From Nostoc sp. NIES-4103 (lineage in GTDB: Bacteria; Cyanobacteriota; Cyanobacteriia; Cyanobacteriales; Nostocaceae), in the NCBI RefSeq assembly GCF_002368335.1, contig NZ_AP018288.1, forward strand, positions 4,514,628 through 4,578,627: 64,000 nucleotides of DNA, written 5' to 3'. A model generated the notes under the pieces. The model saw only the letters and a program-made list of their open reading frames with translations, was not told the DNA's origin and made no database searches. This document shows positions 27,995 to 37,061 of this stretch, in pieces. The translations under genes and the position numbers were made by a program. Numbering within the stretch: position 1 is the stretch's first letter; every line of letters begins with the position of its first letter.

Positions 27995-28942
27995 CTACAG
28001 CCAAGGGCGAGTAATTTTTTCTAGTTCCTTAACTTCATCATCGCTCAATCTCCAGCCTAATGCGCCTGCATTTTGTCGTACTTGTTGCGCTGTCTTGACT
28101 CCAGCGATGGGAATCACGTTTCCTTGAGCGATTAACCAGTTGAGTGCTACTTGGGCAGGAGTGCGATCGTATTTTTGCCCTAAGCTAGTTAGTAGAGAAA
28201 TTACTGGTGCTATTTTTTGCAGTCCTTCCTTGTTAAAACGTGGGTCTACCTTTCTAGCACCAGTCGGTGTTTCAGCACTCTCAGGGGTGTATTTGCCTGT
28301 AAGCAATCCTTGAGCTAAAGGACTATACGCTAAAATTGTTACGCCTAATTCACGGGCAGTTTGGATAATACCCTCACTTTCAACTTGGCGATTCAGCAAA
28401 GAGTAGCGTACTTGATTAACTGCTAAAGGTACTCCACGGGCTGCTAATATTTGGTGTGCTTCTCGCATTTGGGCTGCTGAGTAATTACTTACACCTACAG
28501 CGCCAATTCTACCCCGCTTCACTTCATCGGCGAGAGCATTCATCAGCGTTTCTTGACTTAATAAGAAAGTGAACGGCCAATGCACTTGATACAGTTCTAT
28601 TCGCTCTAATTGTAGGCGTTTGAGACTGTCTGTTAAGGCATCAGATACAGATTGTCCTGTAAATCGCCAGGGCACAGGGCCAAATTTAGTGGCAATTTGC
28701 ACGGGTTTTTGTGCTTGTTTGATGAATCGCCCTAATAATTGTTCTGACAGACCAAAACCGTAAATTTCCGCAGTATCAAAGAAGGTGACACCAGCCTCTA
28801 AAGCTGCGGTAAAAGCTTCCTCCACTTGTTCTTCGCCGTAGCGATCGCCATAACTCCAAAATAGTTTATCACCCCATGCCCAAGTGCCTATGCAAAGGGG
28901 TGTGACAGCTGGGCCATTTTGCCCCAATGTGATGGTTTCCAC
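27995..28942 (-). CDS. aldo/keto reductase
   Basis: NADPH-dependent oxidoreductase of 315 residues with a TIM-barrel fold. The catalytic tetrad is visible: Asp in VTFFDTAEIYGFG, Tyr in the same segment, Lys in VQIATKFGPV and His in LYQVHWPFTF. The C-terminal cofactor-binding stretch VIPIAGVKTAQQVRQNAGAL is typical. The likely start is GTG at 28942. The natural substrate is unknown. It stands alone, convergent with the Uma2 gene. Confidence 0.9.
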   Translation of the reverse strand: METITLGQNGPAVTPLCIGTWAWGDKLFWSYGDRYGEEQVEEAFTAALEAGVTFFDTAEIYGFGLSEQLLGRFIKQAQKPVQIATKFGPVPWRFTGQSVSDALTDSLKRLQLERIELYQVHWPFTFLLSQETLMNALADEVKRGRIGAVGVSNYSAAQMREAHQILAARGVPLAVNQVRYSLLNRQVESEGIIQTARELGVTILAYSPLAQGLLTGKYTPESAETPTGARKVDPRFNKEGLQKIAPVISLLTSLGQKYDRTPAQVALNWLIAQGNVIPIAGVKTAQQVRQNAGALGWRLSDDEVKELEKITRPWL

Positions 28943-29034
28943 GTTTGTAAGTTTTAATTTATTTACATTTCTTTACTTTTCTAGTGTATCGTTACAAACA
29001 AGATAGTGAAGTAGATTTTATATACAGAATAACG

Positions 29035-29150
29035 AACCACGGAGGACGCAGAGGACACAGAGAAATGAGGGTTTGAGAGATTTTTTGCGTAAGTTTTAAG
29101 GAAAATAAACCCTGTGGTTATGAATGAATATTCTATCGTTACCACAGATG
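29035..29150. repeat. dispersed repeat related to 17323-17473
   Basis: Cgaaccacggaggacgcaga, then gggtttgagagattttttgc and gaatattctatcgtt, match the reverse complement of the element at 17323-17473. A tail unit (ctgtggttatg...ttctatcgtta) is repeated in tandem at 29172-29204. No gene lies in 28943-29853. Confidence 0.6.
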
Positions 29151-29242
29151 ATTCATTCATAAGGAACCTTTAAGCTGTGGTTATGGATTAATATTCTGTC
29201 GTTATACCAATTTCAAAAATATTTGCAACACATGAATCAGCT

Positions 29243-29460
29243 GTAGGTGCGTACAGTTGTTACTGGTGCCAACTTAAGCTCAAACGCTGACTCCACATGC
29301 GTTTTACCCCACCCCCAACCCCTCCCCGCGTGCGGGGAGGGGCGGTTTTGGCTTTAGACAAAACCGGGGTGGGGTGACGCGGATCTTGATAGTAAGTGAG
29401 ATAACTGAATATCACACCTTTACAAGGGTTTTGTGTTAAGTTGACACCCATGTATCTGTA
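29243..29460. mobile_element. degenerate copy of the 10568 MITE-like element
   Basis: The left arm gtaggtgcgtacagttgtta, then ggtgccaacttaag, matches the left end of the 10568 element. The inner ccccacccccaacccctccc and ggggtggggtgacgcgg arms are conserved. The right end is worn (ttgacacccatgtatctgta). This shows the 10568 element is a family and not a local palindrome. Confidence 0.65.
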
Positions 29461-29756
29461 TCAGGTATTTTGTGAAATGCTATGACATCTTGCACTCACT
29501 TTATTGCAATTGCAGTGCAATAGGCAATGCTGAAACTTCGCTTAAATCTAATTATTACGTTATCGGTATTGCCCACACTAGAATTACTAAGAATTGTGCC
29601 AGATATGAAATATAAAGCAGCAAGAGTATAAGGATTTGACTGCAAACAACATAATTTATTTTCCCTTTGGTCAGTCTCTATCTGTTAATATTTGCGTGGT
29701 GAACTATTAGTTAAGACACCGAAAATTAATGTCTTTGTGCCTTCGTGTCTTTGTGA

Positions 29757-29797
29757 GGCAGTACGGTCTTGGGGTTTCCCCAAGTGGAGTAACTGCC
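29757..29797. repeat. 41-bp palindromic repeat
   Basis: A palindrome from GGCAGTACGGTCTTGG to CCAAGTGGAGTAACTGCC. It matches the reverse complement of 42180-42220 with two differences. It is itself nested between outer inverted arms (ctttgtgccttcgtgtctttgtg and cacaaagacacaaagacac), spanning about 29731-29850. Confidence 0.75.
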
Positions 29798-29853
29798 GAA
29801 CCCGAAGGGTGGTTCAATATATCTACCACAAAGACACAAAGACACAAAGGGTA

Positions 29854-30813
29854 CTATTGAGCTTGTGGTGCAATTTCCAAAATTTCTAAAAGCGATCGCA
29901 CCATCACTTTACTCACAAGTTGATTACCTTGCAAGTTGAGATGAATATGATCTTGGTACAAGGCTTTAATGTTGGGGGTTGAGTTAAATATCGGTAAAAA
30001 GTCTATATAATTAATTTGCTGAATCTTAGTAAATTCATTTAGGCGCTGACGTGCTTGAATTTCATAATCGCGGGGGCCTGGTTCGCCAATTTCTCGTAGT
30101 AAGGGAGTCATAACGAGTAATAATTTACTCTTGGCTTGATGAGTGAGTGCCTGAATTTTAGCTATTGCTTCTAGATTAAACCCCACGCGATCGCCTGCTT
30201 CTTGTTGCACTACTTTCATTTCTGGAATCGGCTTTGAAACGCTAAGATACCGCTGCCACACTTCCACACTTGCTAGAGGTGGTTTACTATCTGGATAGTT
30301 GCGATCGCGTCCCACAGGTAAAGAAGTGGGTGCTGTAGCAAATAAATCGTCGGTATTAATTAATAACACTACTGCCTGAGCATTAAAATTGCCAAACCGT
30401 TGTAAATAAGCTAATTCGTTTCTTGGCCCCCAAGAGTTAGCCGAAGCATTTAATACTTCAAATTGCTGATCATTACCAATTGCTACTGAGGAAGCCATCA
30501 TCAGGCTAGAAATGGTATTCGCTTGATCTGTCCACCAGCCACCATTAGCGATAGAATCCCCCAGCAGTAACACGCGCAATGTCGAGGGTGCAGGCGTTTT
30601 TGTAATCGGCCCACTCCGCATGGAATACTCGTTAATTTCAATGCGATTCCCAAAGCGACGAGTGCGTTGGTTAGGGGCTAATAAATAACCAATCTCCTTG
30701 TCACCAATATAAATCAGGGGATTACCAAAGCCAAACAGCGATCGCAGTCCTATTTCTATCACCACCAATAATCCCACAACCGCTGCCAAAATTACGATCA
30801 GTGCTACTTTCAC
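29854..30813 (-). CDS. SGNH/GDSL-type hydrolase, membrane-anchored
   Basis: A 319-residue protein. An N-terminal hydrophobic segment (VALIVILAAVVGLLVVIEIG) should anchor it, with the rest outside the cytoplasm. The esterase blocks are visible: block I with the nucleophilic Ser in VLLLGDSIANGGWW, an Asn-containing block (NASANSWGPRNELAYL), and the C-terminal D-x-x-H in YQDHIHLNLQGNQL. This fits an acyl-ester or acetyl hydrolase acting on surface glycans or lipids, but the substrate is not deducible. The start is probably GTG 30813. Confidence 0.78.
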   Translation of the reverse strand: MKVALIVILAAVVGLLVVIEIGLRSLFGFGNPLIYIGDKEIGYLLAPNQRTRRFGNRIEINEYSMRSGPITKTPAPSTLRVLLLGDSIANGGWWTDQANTISSLMMASSVAIGNDQQFEVLNASANSWGPRNELAYLQRFGNFNAQAVVLLINTDDLFATAPTSLPVGRDRNYPDSKPPLASVEVWQRYLSVSKPIPEMKVVQQEAGDRVGFNLEAIAKIQALTHQAKSKLLLVMTPLLREIGEPGPRDYEIQARQRLNEFTKIQQINYIDFLPIFNSTPNIKALYQDHIHLNLQGNQLVSKVMVRSLLEILEIAPQAQ

Positions 30814-31053
30814 TTACCAACAGCCTCCATCACTCATACCGTTTCACCACACTCCACACTCAGCACTCAGCACTTTGTGATAACACACTTGTATCAAGAT
30901 AGCCTCTCTATCTGGAGTCATAAGTAAATTTGTGGATGAATTTGTTGTAAAGCTTAAACAAAATATTATTAGTTAGTTTGATTTATATGCGAATGAAAGG
31001 ACTACAATCAAAACGGATAAATTAGCCCTGTAATAAAGGAGGATTACGAAGCT

Positions 31054-31194
31054 ATGTCCGACTTAAATCGAGGCATTATGAAATTTAAGGGTGCAGATTC
31101 CCCAAAAGCAGTCACTATCTCTACTGTGTTACTGCTGGGTTCAATTGCCGCCCTGATTATTTGGGCGCTGCAAGCTGCCTATGCGCTAAACTAA
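31054..31194 (+). CDS. small single-helix membrane protein, 46 aa
   Basis: ATG 31054 is preceded by an excellent AAAGGAGGA. The 46 residues begin MSDLNRGIMKFKGADSPKAV and continue as one transmembrane helix (TISTVLLLGSIAALIIWALQ), ending AAYALN. The strong ribosome site and clean helix make this a convincing gene. The size resembles low-molecular-weight subunits of photosynthetic or NDH complexes, but I cannot name it. It stands alone between oppositely oriented neighbours. Confidence 0.75.
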   Translation: MSDLNRGIMKFKGADSPKAVTISTVLLLGSIAALIIWALQAAYALN

Positions 31195-31316
31195 AACCGT
31201 TAGTAGCTTTATCAGGACACTGGCAAAACAATCTCTGTTTGAGCCAAGTGTCCTGCAAGTAACTCATAAAATAAAAGCACCCTCACAACCATCAAAAAAT
31301 TTCAGAAAACTTTTAT

Positions 31317-31452
31317 AAGAAAAGGGGACTGGGGATTGGTGATTCGGGACTGGGTATTGGGTTGAAAGCAGAAAAATCAGGGTTAGAAGAAAAGGGGACT
31401 GGGGACTGGTGATTCGGGACTGGGTATTGGGTTGAAAGCAGAAAAATCAGGA
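31317..31452. repeat. 70-bp tandem duplication inside a short-repeat block
   Basis: Two nearly identical units, 70 bp apart, run from agaaaaggggactgggg to gcagaaaaatcagg. They differ at essentially one position. C-rich units (cccagtacccagtac) follow at 31490-31522. The spacer 31195-31638 has no gene. Confidence 0.85.
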
Positions 31453-31638
31453 AAGTCGGCTCAAACCCCTCCCAAATATTGTAACAATTTCCCAGTACCC
31501 AGTACCCAGTACCCAGTACCCAAACTCCTTACCGCGACTTGTTAAAGATTTGAAATTTGAGGTGGAAAATGAGTCTAAAGTCACACCACTTGCTACAACT
31601 TTGGAAACCAAAGCAACGCAGCGCCACCAAAATCTACA

Positions 31639-34536
31639 ATGATTGAACTTTGGGGTGCCTTAGTTATTTTAATTGTCTGCCCCCTCTTGGGTGCGTTACC
31701 AGTAATTGCCTGGATTACCTACGCTATCAAGCGCAAGCAGCTGGCAAAAGTTGGCACTAAAAATATCAGTGTGTCAGCTGCTTTTTACCACGGTGGTACA
31801 CTGGTAGGAATATTGGCAGTTGTCTCGGAAGCTTTAAAAGGAATTGCGGCTGTCTTACTAGCGCGTGTTTTTTTTAAAGATGGATCGTCTTGGGAAATAG
31901 TTGCCCTGATTGCCCTAGTATTAGGTAGATATTGGATGGGTAGGGGTGCAGGTACGACAAACGCCGCTTGGGGTTTTCTGGTACACGATCCACTAGTAGC
32001 TGTTTTCACCACTTTTTTTGCACTGATCAGCTTTATAGTTCTACAATCCCGACAACTGGTAAAATATGCAGTCTTATTTATATTTCCTTTGTGTGTGATT
32101 ATCCTGCACGCTGATGATTTTCCGAGAATCACTGCTGCTATTGTCTTAGCTGCATTGCTAGGGTGGATTTATACGCGTATTCCTGATGATTTGAATTTAT
32201 CAGGTCAAGAGGTCGAACCAGAGTCCCAAGCAGCCTTTGAATATTTGCGTGGTAGTAGTGAAATTTTGACTCTTGATGAAGAGTTGGATGTAGCCTTAGT
32301 AGGGCAAAAGGCAGCTAAACTATCTCAAATTAAGCGATGGGGTTATTCAGTACCAAAAGGGTGGATACTTACCCCAGCAGATGACCCCCAAGAGTTGATT
32401 GATATTCTCCAACCTTCAGATTTATCTCCTTTAGTAGTGCGTTCCTCCGCCATTGGGGAAGACTCAGAACAAGCTTCCGCGGCTGGGCAATATGAGACAG
32501 TGGTTAATGTTACTAGTAAACAGCAATTGCAAGCAGCGATCGCAATTGTTCGCGCTTCTTACAATCATCCATCAGCTGTACAATATCGCCGCGATCGCAA
32601 TTTACCAGATGCAGCAATGGCGGTGCTGGTGCAACAACAAGTCCAGAGTGTTTATTCGGGAGTTGCTTTCAGTCGCGATCCCATCACTCAACAAGGCGAT
32701 GCGATCGTTATTGAAGCCCTTCCAGGTAGTCCGACGCAAGTTGTTTCGGGAAAATTTACACCAGAACAATATCGCGCTTTTGTTGTGGAATCAGAAAATA
32801 TTTCCTCTGTGCATTTAGAGGGGACAGGACAAGTACCACAAGCTTTAATTAAACAAGTTGCCTATTTAACCAGACGCATCGAAAAACGTTATCACGGCAT
32901 TCCCCAAGATATTGAATGGAGTTATGACGGTCAGACTCTTTGGGTATTGCAAACTAGACCAATTACCACCTTGCTACCCATCTGGACGCGCAAAATCGCC
33001 GCCGAAGTCATTCCTGGTGTGGTTCACCCCTTAACTTGGTCAATTAATCGCCCTTTGACTTGTGGAGTTTGGGGTGATCTTTTTAGTGTAGTCTTAGGCG
33101 ATCGCGCTTTTGGATTAGATTTCACCCAAACAGCAACTCTGCATTACTCCAGAGCATATTTTAGTGCATCTCTCCTAGGAGATATATTCCTGCGGATGGG
33201 ATTACCGCCGGAAAGTCTGGAGTTTTTAACCAGAGGCGCGAAAATGAGCAAACCGCCTTTGCAGTCAACTTTGCAGAATTTGCCAGGATTGTTGAAACTG
33301 CTGAAGCAGGAAATCAATTTAGAAAAAGACTTTAAGCAGGATTATAGCAAGCTGTTTATTCCTGGTTTGTCACAATTAGCTCATGAATCCATAGAAGAAC
33401 TAGAACCAGCCCAATTATTAGAAAGAATAGACCTTACCCTAGAATTGCTGCGTCGTGGGACTTATTACAGCATTTTAGCACCCTTGAGTGCAGCATTAAG
33501 ACAGGCAATTTTTCGGGTAAAAGATACAGAGATTGATAACAGCGTCACCCCAGAGGTAGCAGCATTGCGATCGCTAAGTGCTTTAGCCGCAGATGCCAAA
33601 CAAATACTACCATTATGTGAACCAGATCAAATCTTTGAACAGTTGGGGCAAACTCAACAGGGACAAAAGATTTTATTTGATTTTCAAGAACTGCTGGAAG
33701 ATTACGGCTATTTAAGTGATGTGGGTACTAACATTGCCGTTCCCACCTGGAAGGAAGAACCGCAACTAGTTAGGCAGTTGTTTATACAGTTGATACAGGG
33801 AAATCAGCCACAAACAGGAGGAATAGACGCGATAAATCGCGTTTTATCAAAAAAACGCAAGCGTGGCATTGTGCAACGACGTGTGGATATTAAAGGGCGA
33901 GTTACCGAAGTTTATTCTCGGTTATTAGCTGAATTACGCTGGAGATTTGTCGCCTTAGAAAAAATTTGGATCAAGTCTCGCTTGCTTAGGGAACCAGGAG
34001 ATATCTTTTTTCTGGAGTTAGAAGAAGTGCGGCGGATAGTTGCAGATCCAGAGTGCGAGTTAAGCCAAGAATTGAATGAGATAGTGCAATCCAGGCGATC
34101 GCAATTTGTCCAAGATAGTCAATTTACCCAAATCCCCATTTTAGTTTACGGCAATACACCGCCTCATCCTCTAGCCCCCTCCGTAATCTACTCTGACCAA
34201 ATATTACAGGGTATTCCTGCTAGTCACGGACAAGCCGAAGGGCGGGTAAAGGTGGTACGGAATTTACAAGAATTGCCAGAAATCGACCATGAGACAATAT
34301 TGGTAGTACCTTATACAGATTCAGGTTGGGCACCGTTGTTAGTGAGAGCAGCAGGATTGATTGCCGAAGCTGGTGGACGGCTTTCTCATGGTGCGATCGT
34401 TGCTCGTGAGTACGGGATTCCCGCAATAATGGATGTTAAAGGTGCTACTTGGATTTTACAAGATGGTCAGCGGGTACGCATTGATGGTTCTAGGGGTATT
34501 GTGGAACTATCTAACGATTTAAGACCAGAATCATAG
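31639..34536 (+). CDS. PlsY-like membrane domain fused to PEP-synthase-like domains
   Basis: A 965-residue fusion. Residues 1-190 have about five helices and resemble PlsY acyl-phosphate:glycerol-3-phosphate acyltransferase: a G-rich loop, SEALKGIAAVLLARVFF, IALVLGRYWMGRGAGTTNAA and FLVHDPLVAVFTTFFAL. Residues about 215-445 are a PPDK/PEP-synthase ATP-grasp domain (VVRSSAIGEDSEQASAAGQY, QQQVQSVYSGVAFSRDPITQ, DIEWSYDGQTLWVLQTRPIT). The C-terminus is a phosphohistidine swivel domain with His917 in GGRLSHGAIVAREYGIPA. The PEP-binding TIM barrel of true PEP synthase is missing. Either activity, or a coupled lipid-phosphate role, is possible. ATG 31639. Confidence 0.8.
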   Translation: MIELWGALVILIVCPLLGALPVIAWITYAIKRKQLAKVGTKNISVSAAFYHGGTLVGILAVVSEALKGIAAVLLARVFFKDGSSWEIVALIALVLGRYWMGRGAGTTNAAWGFLVHDPLVAVFTTFFALISFIVLQSRQLVKYAVLFIFPLCVIILHADDFPRITAAIVLAALLGWIYTRIPDDLNLSGQEVEPESQAAFEYLRGSSEILTLDEELDVALVGQKAAKLSQIKRWGYSVPKGWILTPADDPQELIDILQPSDLSPLVVRSSAIGEDSEQASAAGQYETVVNVTSKQQLQAAIAIVRASYNHPSAVQYRRDRNLPDAAMAVLVQQQVQSVYSGVAFSRDPITQQGDAIVIEALPGSPTQVVSGKFTPEQYRAFVVESENISSVHLEGTGQVPQALIKQVAYLTRRIEKRYHGIPQDIEWSYDGQTLWVLQTRPITTLLPIWTRKIAAEVIPGVVHPLTWSINRPLTCGVWGDLFSVVLGDRAFGLDFTQTATLHYSRAYFSASLLGDIFLRMGLPPESLEFLTRGAKMSKPPLQSTLQNLPGLLKLLKQEINLEKDFKQDYSKLFIPGLSQLAHESIEELEPAQLLERIDLTLELLRRGTYYSILAPLSAALRQAIFRVKDTEIDNSVTPEVAALRSLSALAADAKQILPLCEPDQIFEQLGQTQQGQKILFDFQELLEDYGYLSDVGTNIAVPTWKEEPQLVRQLFIQLIQGNQPQTGGIDAINRVLSKKRKRGIVQRRVDIKGRVTEVYSRLLAELRWRFVALEKIWIKSRLLREPGDIFFLELEEVRRIVADPECELSQELNEIVQSRRSQFVQDSQFTQIPILVYGNTPPHPLAPSVIYSDQILQGIPASHGQAEGRVKVVRNLQELPEIDHETILVVPYTDSGWAPLLVRAAGLIAEAGGRLSHGAIVAREYGIPAIMDVKGATWILQDGQRVRIDGSRGIVELSNDLRPES

Positions 34537-34620
34537 TAATTCGTAATTCGTAATTCGTAATTCGTAGAGGTGCAATACCTTACACCCTACTCAAAGACTA
34601 CACCCTTATCCCATTCTGCT

Positions 34621-34962
34621 ATGATTGCCACTTCTCTTAATGATTTACCAGAAGAGTCTGTTTCTCACAATCCTGAAATCACCAAAAAGGTGATGTTGCG
34701 CTTCGGTGATTTACCTCATCTCACCAACTTTTCTCAAGCACGTTTTTCTCCTGGACAAACCGCATCAGCACACGCGCATCAAGATATGTGTGAAGTTTTC
34801 TTTGTGCAGGCTGGTGCGGGAGTAATTCGTGTTGACAGCAAAGAATATCCCCTGCTTCCAGGAAACTGCATAGCCATAGAACCAGGAGAAGTTCACGAAA
34901 TTATCAACAGTGGTTCAGCTGAACTTGTTCTCACCTACTTTGGTTTACAGGTAGATCAGTAA
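34621..34962 (+). CDS. cupin domain protein, 113 aa
   Basis: A single-domain cupin. Motif 1 appears as SAHAHQDMCEVFFVQAGAG, with the two His, a Glu and the conserved Gly, and motif 2 as PGNCIAIEPGEVHEIINSG. Both metal-binding sets are intact, so it likely binds a divalent metal. The small barrel could be an isomerase, dioxygenase or sensor. The start is ATG 34621. A GTG at 34570 would translate part of the spacer. It lies 84 bp after the PlsY/PEP fusion on the same strand, separated by an attcgta array. Confidence 0.85.
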   Translation: MIATSLNDLPEESVSHNPEITKKVMLRFGDLPHLTNFSQARFSPGQTASAHAHQDMCEVFFVQAGAGVIRVDSKEYPLLPGNCIAIEPGEVHEIINSGSAELVLTYFGLQVDQ

Positions 34963-35422
34963 GTGTAATTATTTGTTCCCTGTTCTACAGCCTGATTTTC
35001 ACCGAAGCAGGGCAAAGTCCACTGGTGCTATTGGGAGGAAACCCTATATTTTCCGGTATGTATCATGTTATATCTATGATACCAATTTAATATTGATTTA
35101 ATAATTATCATTTCAAATGATCAAACTGTGACATTAAAAGCTGTAAGCTAATTAAAACCTGTCTGAATAAAGCTTATAAATAAGACTTCAATTTAACGTA
35201 AGTATTATTTATAAGTAAAATTTTGTTTGCTCGTCTTTTACCAAAGCTTTCTAAATAGAAAGCACGATAACCCGTGTCTGCAATAGCTTGTGTATTTAGT
35301 AGTCAAGGAAAACATTTTTTCTTTGCCTCAGTTTTAATGCGGATACAAAATAAAATGCACTGCTAGAAAATAGTACTTTTTTTCAAACAAAAGTTTGCTG
35401 TTATTGTCTTGAAATCCCCAAT
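34963..35422. promoter_or_regulatory. leader region of the truncated SulP gene
   Basis: 460 bp, AT-rich, with no ORF. It includes inverted repeat GCTTTCTAAATAGAAAGC at about 35248-35265. Bicarbonate transporter genes usually have long LysR-type (CmpR/NdhR) control regions, so this may be the original promoter of the SulP gene. I could not mark specific sites. Confidence 0.3.
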
Positions 35423-35554
35423 ATGTCACTGACTAACACGATCAATTTGAGAAATTTGCAAGGCGATTTATTTGGTGGTGTAACTGCCGCGATCGTTTCC
35501 TTAGCCTTAGCCCTAGCATTTGGTCGTTCAGGTAATAAGGTATCTAAAATCTGA
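35423..35554 (+). pseudogene. truncated SulP (BicA-type) bicarbonate transporter, N-terminus only
   Basis: The frame reads MSLTNTINLRNLQGDLFGGV, then TAAIVSLALALAFG. This is the characteristic opening of SulP/BicA transporters, where G-V-A-S-G-A-G would follow. Instead, after codon 34 the frame runs into a repeat (RSGNKVSKI) and stops at TGA 35552-35554. No C-terminal part is found in the window. The fragment is too short to function. The break coincides with the left direct repeat of the carbon-uptake island. Confidence 0.8.
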
Positions 35555-35595
35555 ACAATTAACCAATGAAAAAAAAAGGAGATTCTTCTGACTGT
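35529..35595. repeat. left direct repeat of the sbtA island
   Basis: Caggtaataaggtatctaaa, continuing to ttcttctgactgt, is repeated at 39295-39360 in the same orientation with about four differences. The pair brackets 3.7 kb carrying sbtA, sbtB and the antiporter. Confidence 0.9.
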
Positions 35596-35781
35596 AAGTC
35601 TTGGAACTTAGGAATAGCACGACGAATAACCCGTAATGTGCCTGTAAAACTCAATGGTCAAAAATTTATGACTTTTGCCCTGAGATTTATCGCCAATGAT
35701 ATTGACAAAATACATTTGATTACGAATGAAACGGCCCTGCTGTGTTGTAGGGGTGAAATGCTTCACTCTTACTCTCTTTAA
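35566..35781 (+). CDS. possible short ORF beside the island, 71 aa
   Basis: The frame begins inside the left repeat (MKKKGDSSDCKSWNLGIARR) and contains NVPVKLNGQKFMTFALRFIA. No family is recognised and there is no Shine-Dalgarno site. It may be a remnant of another gene caught in the rearrangement. Confidence 0.2.
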   Translation: MKKKGDSSDCKSWNLGIARRITRNVPVKLNGQKFMTFALRFIANDIDKIHLITNETALLCCRGEMLHSYSL

Positions 35782-35848
35782 CTCTTTAGAGTTGACTTAG
35801 TTCATTTATTTCACTACTCCTCGTCAGAGGAATCACAAGGAGGTATTC

Positions 35849-36976
35849 GTGGATTTTGTGTCGCTGTTCGTGAAGGACTTCATTGCCCAATTGCAGTCCC
35901 CAACACTCGCCTTTTTGATTGGTGGCATGATCATTGCCGCCCTTGGTAGCGAATTGGTAATTCCAGAGTCGATTTGTACGATCATCGTCTTCATGCTGCT
36001 CACCAAAATCGGTCTGACTGGTGGAATTGCGATCCGTAATTCTAATCTGACGGAGATGGTGTTACCCATGATCTTTGCTGTAATAACAGGGATTACGATT
36101 GTATTCATCGCGCGCTATACGTTAGCCAAGCTGCCGAAGGTCAAAGTCGTGGATGCGATCGCAACTGGGGGGTTGTTTGGAGCCGTGAGTGGTTCTACAA
36201 TGGCTGCCGGTCTGACGGTACTGGAAGAACAAAAAATTTCATACGAGGCATGGGCTGGCGCACTCTATCCCTTCATGGATATCCCAGCGCTCGTAACTGC
36301 GATTGTTGTGGCTAACATTTATCTCAACAAGAAGAAGCGTAAAGAAGCAGCCTACTCTATTGGGCAGCATTCTTTCAGCGAGCAGCCCGTTGCGGCTGGC
36401 GATTATCCCGATAAAAAAGATTATCCCAGCAGTCGGCAGGAGTATCTCAGCCAGCAGAAGGGGGATGCGGATAATCGCGTCAAGATATGGCCGATCATCG
36501 AGGAAAGCCTCCGCGGCCCTGCCCTATCGGCAATGTTGTTAGGCCTTGCTCTTGGACTGTTCACCCAGCCGGAAAGTGTCTATAAAAGCTTCTTCGATCC
36601 CGCCTTTCGCGGCTTGCTTTCAATCTTGATGCTGGTCATGGGTATGGAAGCTTGGTCAAGGGTTGGCGAACTGCGTAAGGTAGCCCAGTGGTATGTTGTG
36701 TATAGTGTGGTGGCACCGTTTGTGCATGGGCTAATCGCCTTCGGTCTCGGCATGATTGCCCACCAAGTCGCGGGATTCAGCATGGGCGGTGTGGTAATGC
36801 TGGCCGTCATCGCCTCCTCCAGTTCCGACATCTCAGGGCCGCCCACGTTGCGAGCCGGTATCCCGTCAGCCAATCCCTCCGCCTATATAGGCGCGTCCAC
36901 AGCTATTGGTACGCCAGTTGCGATCGGCTTGTGTATACCGTTCTTTGTCGGGCTTGCCCAGGCGATCGGCGGCTAA
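35849..36976 (+). CDS. sbtA: sodium-dependent bicarbonate transporter SbtA
   Basis: Inducible high-affinity Na+/HCO3- symporter of the plasma membrane, part of the CO2-concentrating mechanism. The 375-residue protein has about ten helices in two inverted halves. It has the family N-terminus DFIAQLQSPTLAFLIGGMII, the SLC-like GGLFGAVSGSTMAAGLTVLE, and the second-half GGVVMLAVIASSSSDISGPP, which contains the Na+/substrate-site serines. A long charged loop (about 175-215) separates the halves. GTG 35849 follows AAGGAGGT. GC content is clearly higher than in flanking native genes. sbtB follows 85 bp downstream. Confidence 0.94.
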   Translation: MDFVSLFVKDFIAQLQSPTLAFLIGGMIIAALGSELVIPESICTIIVFMLLTKIGLTGGIAIRNSNLTEMVLPMIFAVITGITIVFIARYTLAKLPKVKVVDAIATGGLFGAVSGSTMAAGLTVLEEQKISYEAWAGALYPFMDIPALVTAIVVANIYLNKKKRKEAAYSIGQHSFSEQPVAAGDYPDKKDYPSSRQEYLSQQKGDADNRVKIWPIIEESLRGPALSAMLLGLALGLFTQPESVYKSFFDPAFRGLLSILMLVMGMEAWSRVGELRKVAQWYVVYSVVAPFVHGLIAFGLGMIAHQVAGFSMGGVVMLAVIASSSSDISGPPTLRAGIPSANPSAYIGASTAIGTPVAIGLCIPFFVGLAQAIGG

Positions 36977-37061
36977 TCCCAGACGGTCGCGGTCTGTCAG
37001 CGCTCCCTTGACCCGGCAGACCAAGTAGATCAATATACATGTATGTAAGGAGGTAAGCAAC

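Noticed and set aside
34981..35060. Possible riboswitch-like stretch (attttcaccgaagcaggg)
   Set aside because: No riboswitch consensus (cobalamin, TPP, glutamine, fluoride) could be matched.
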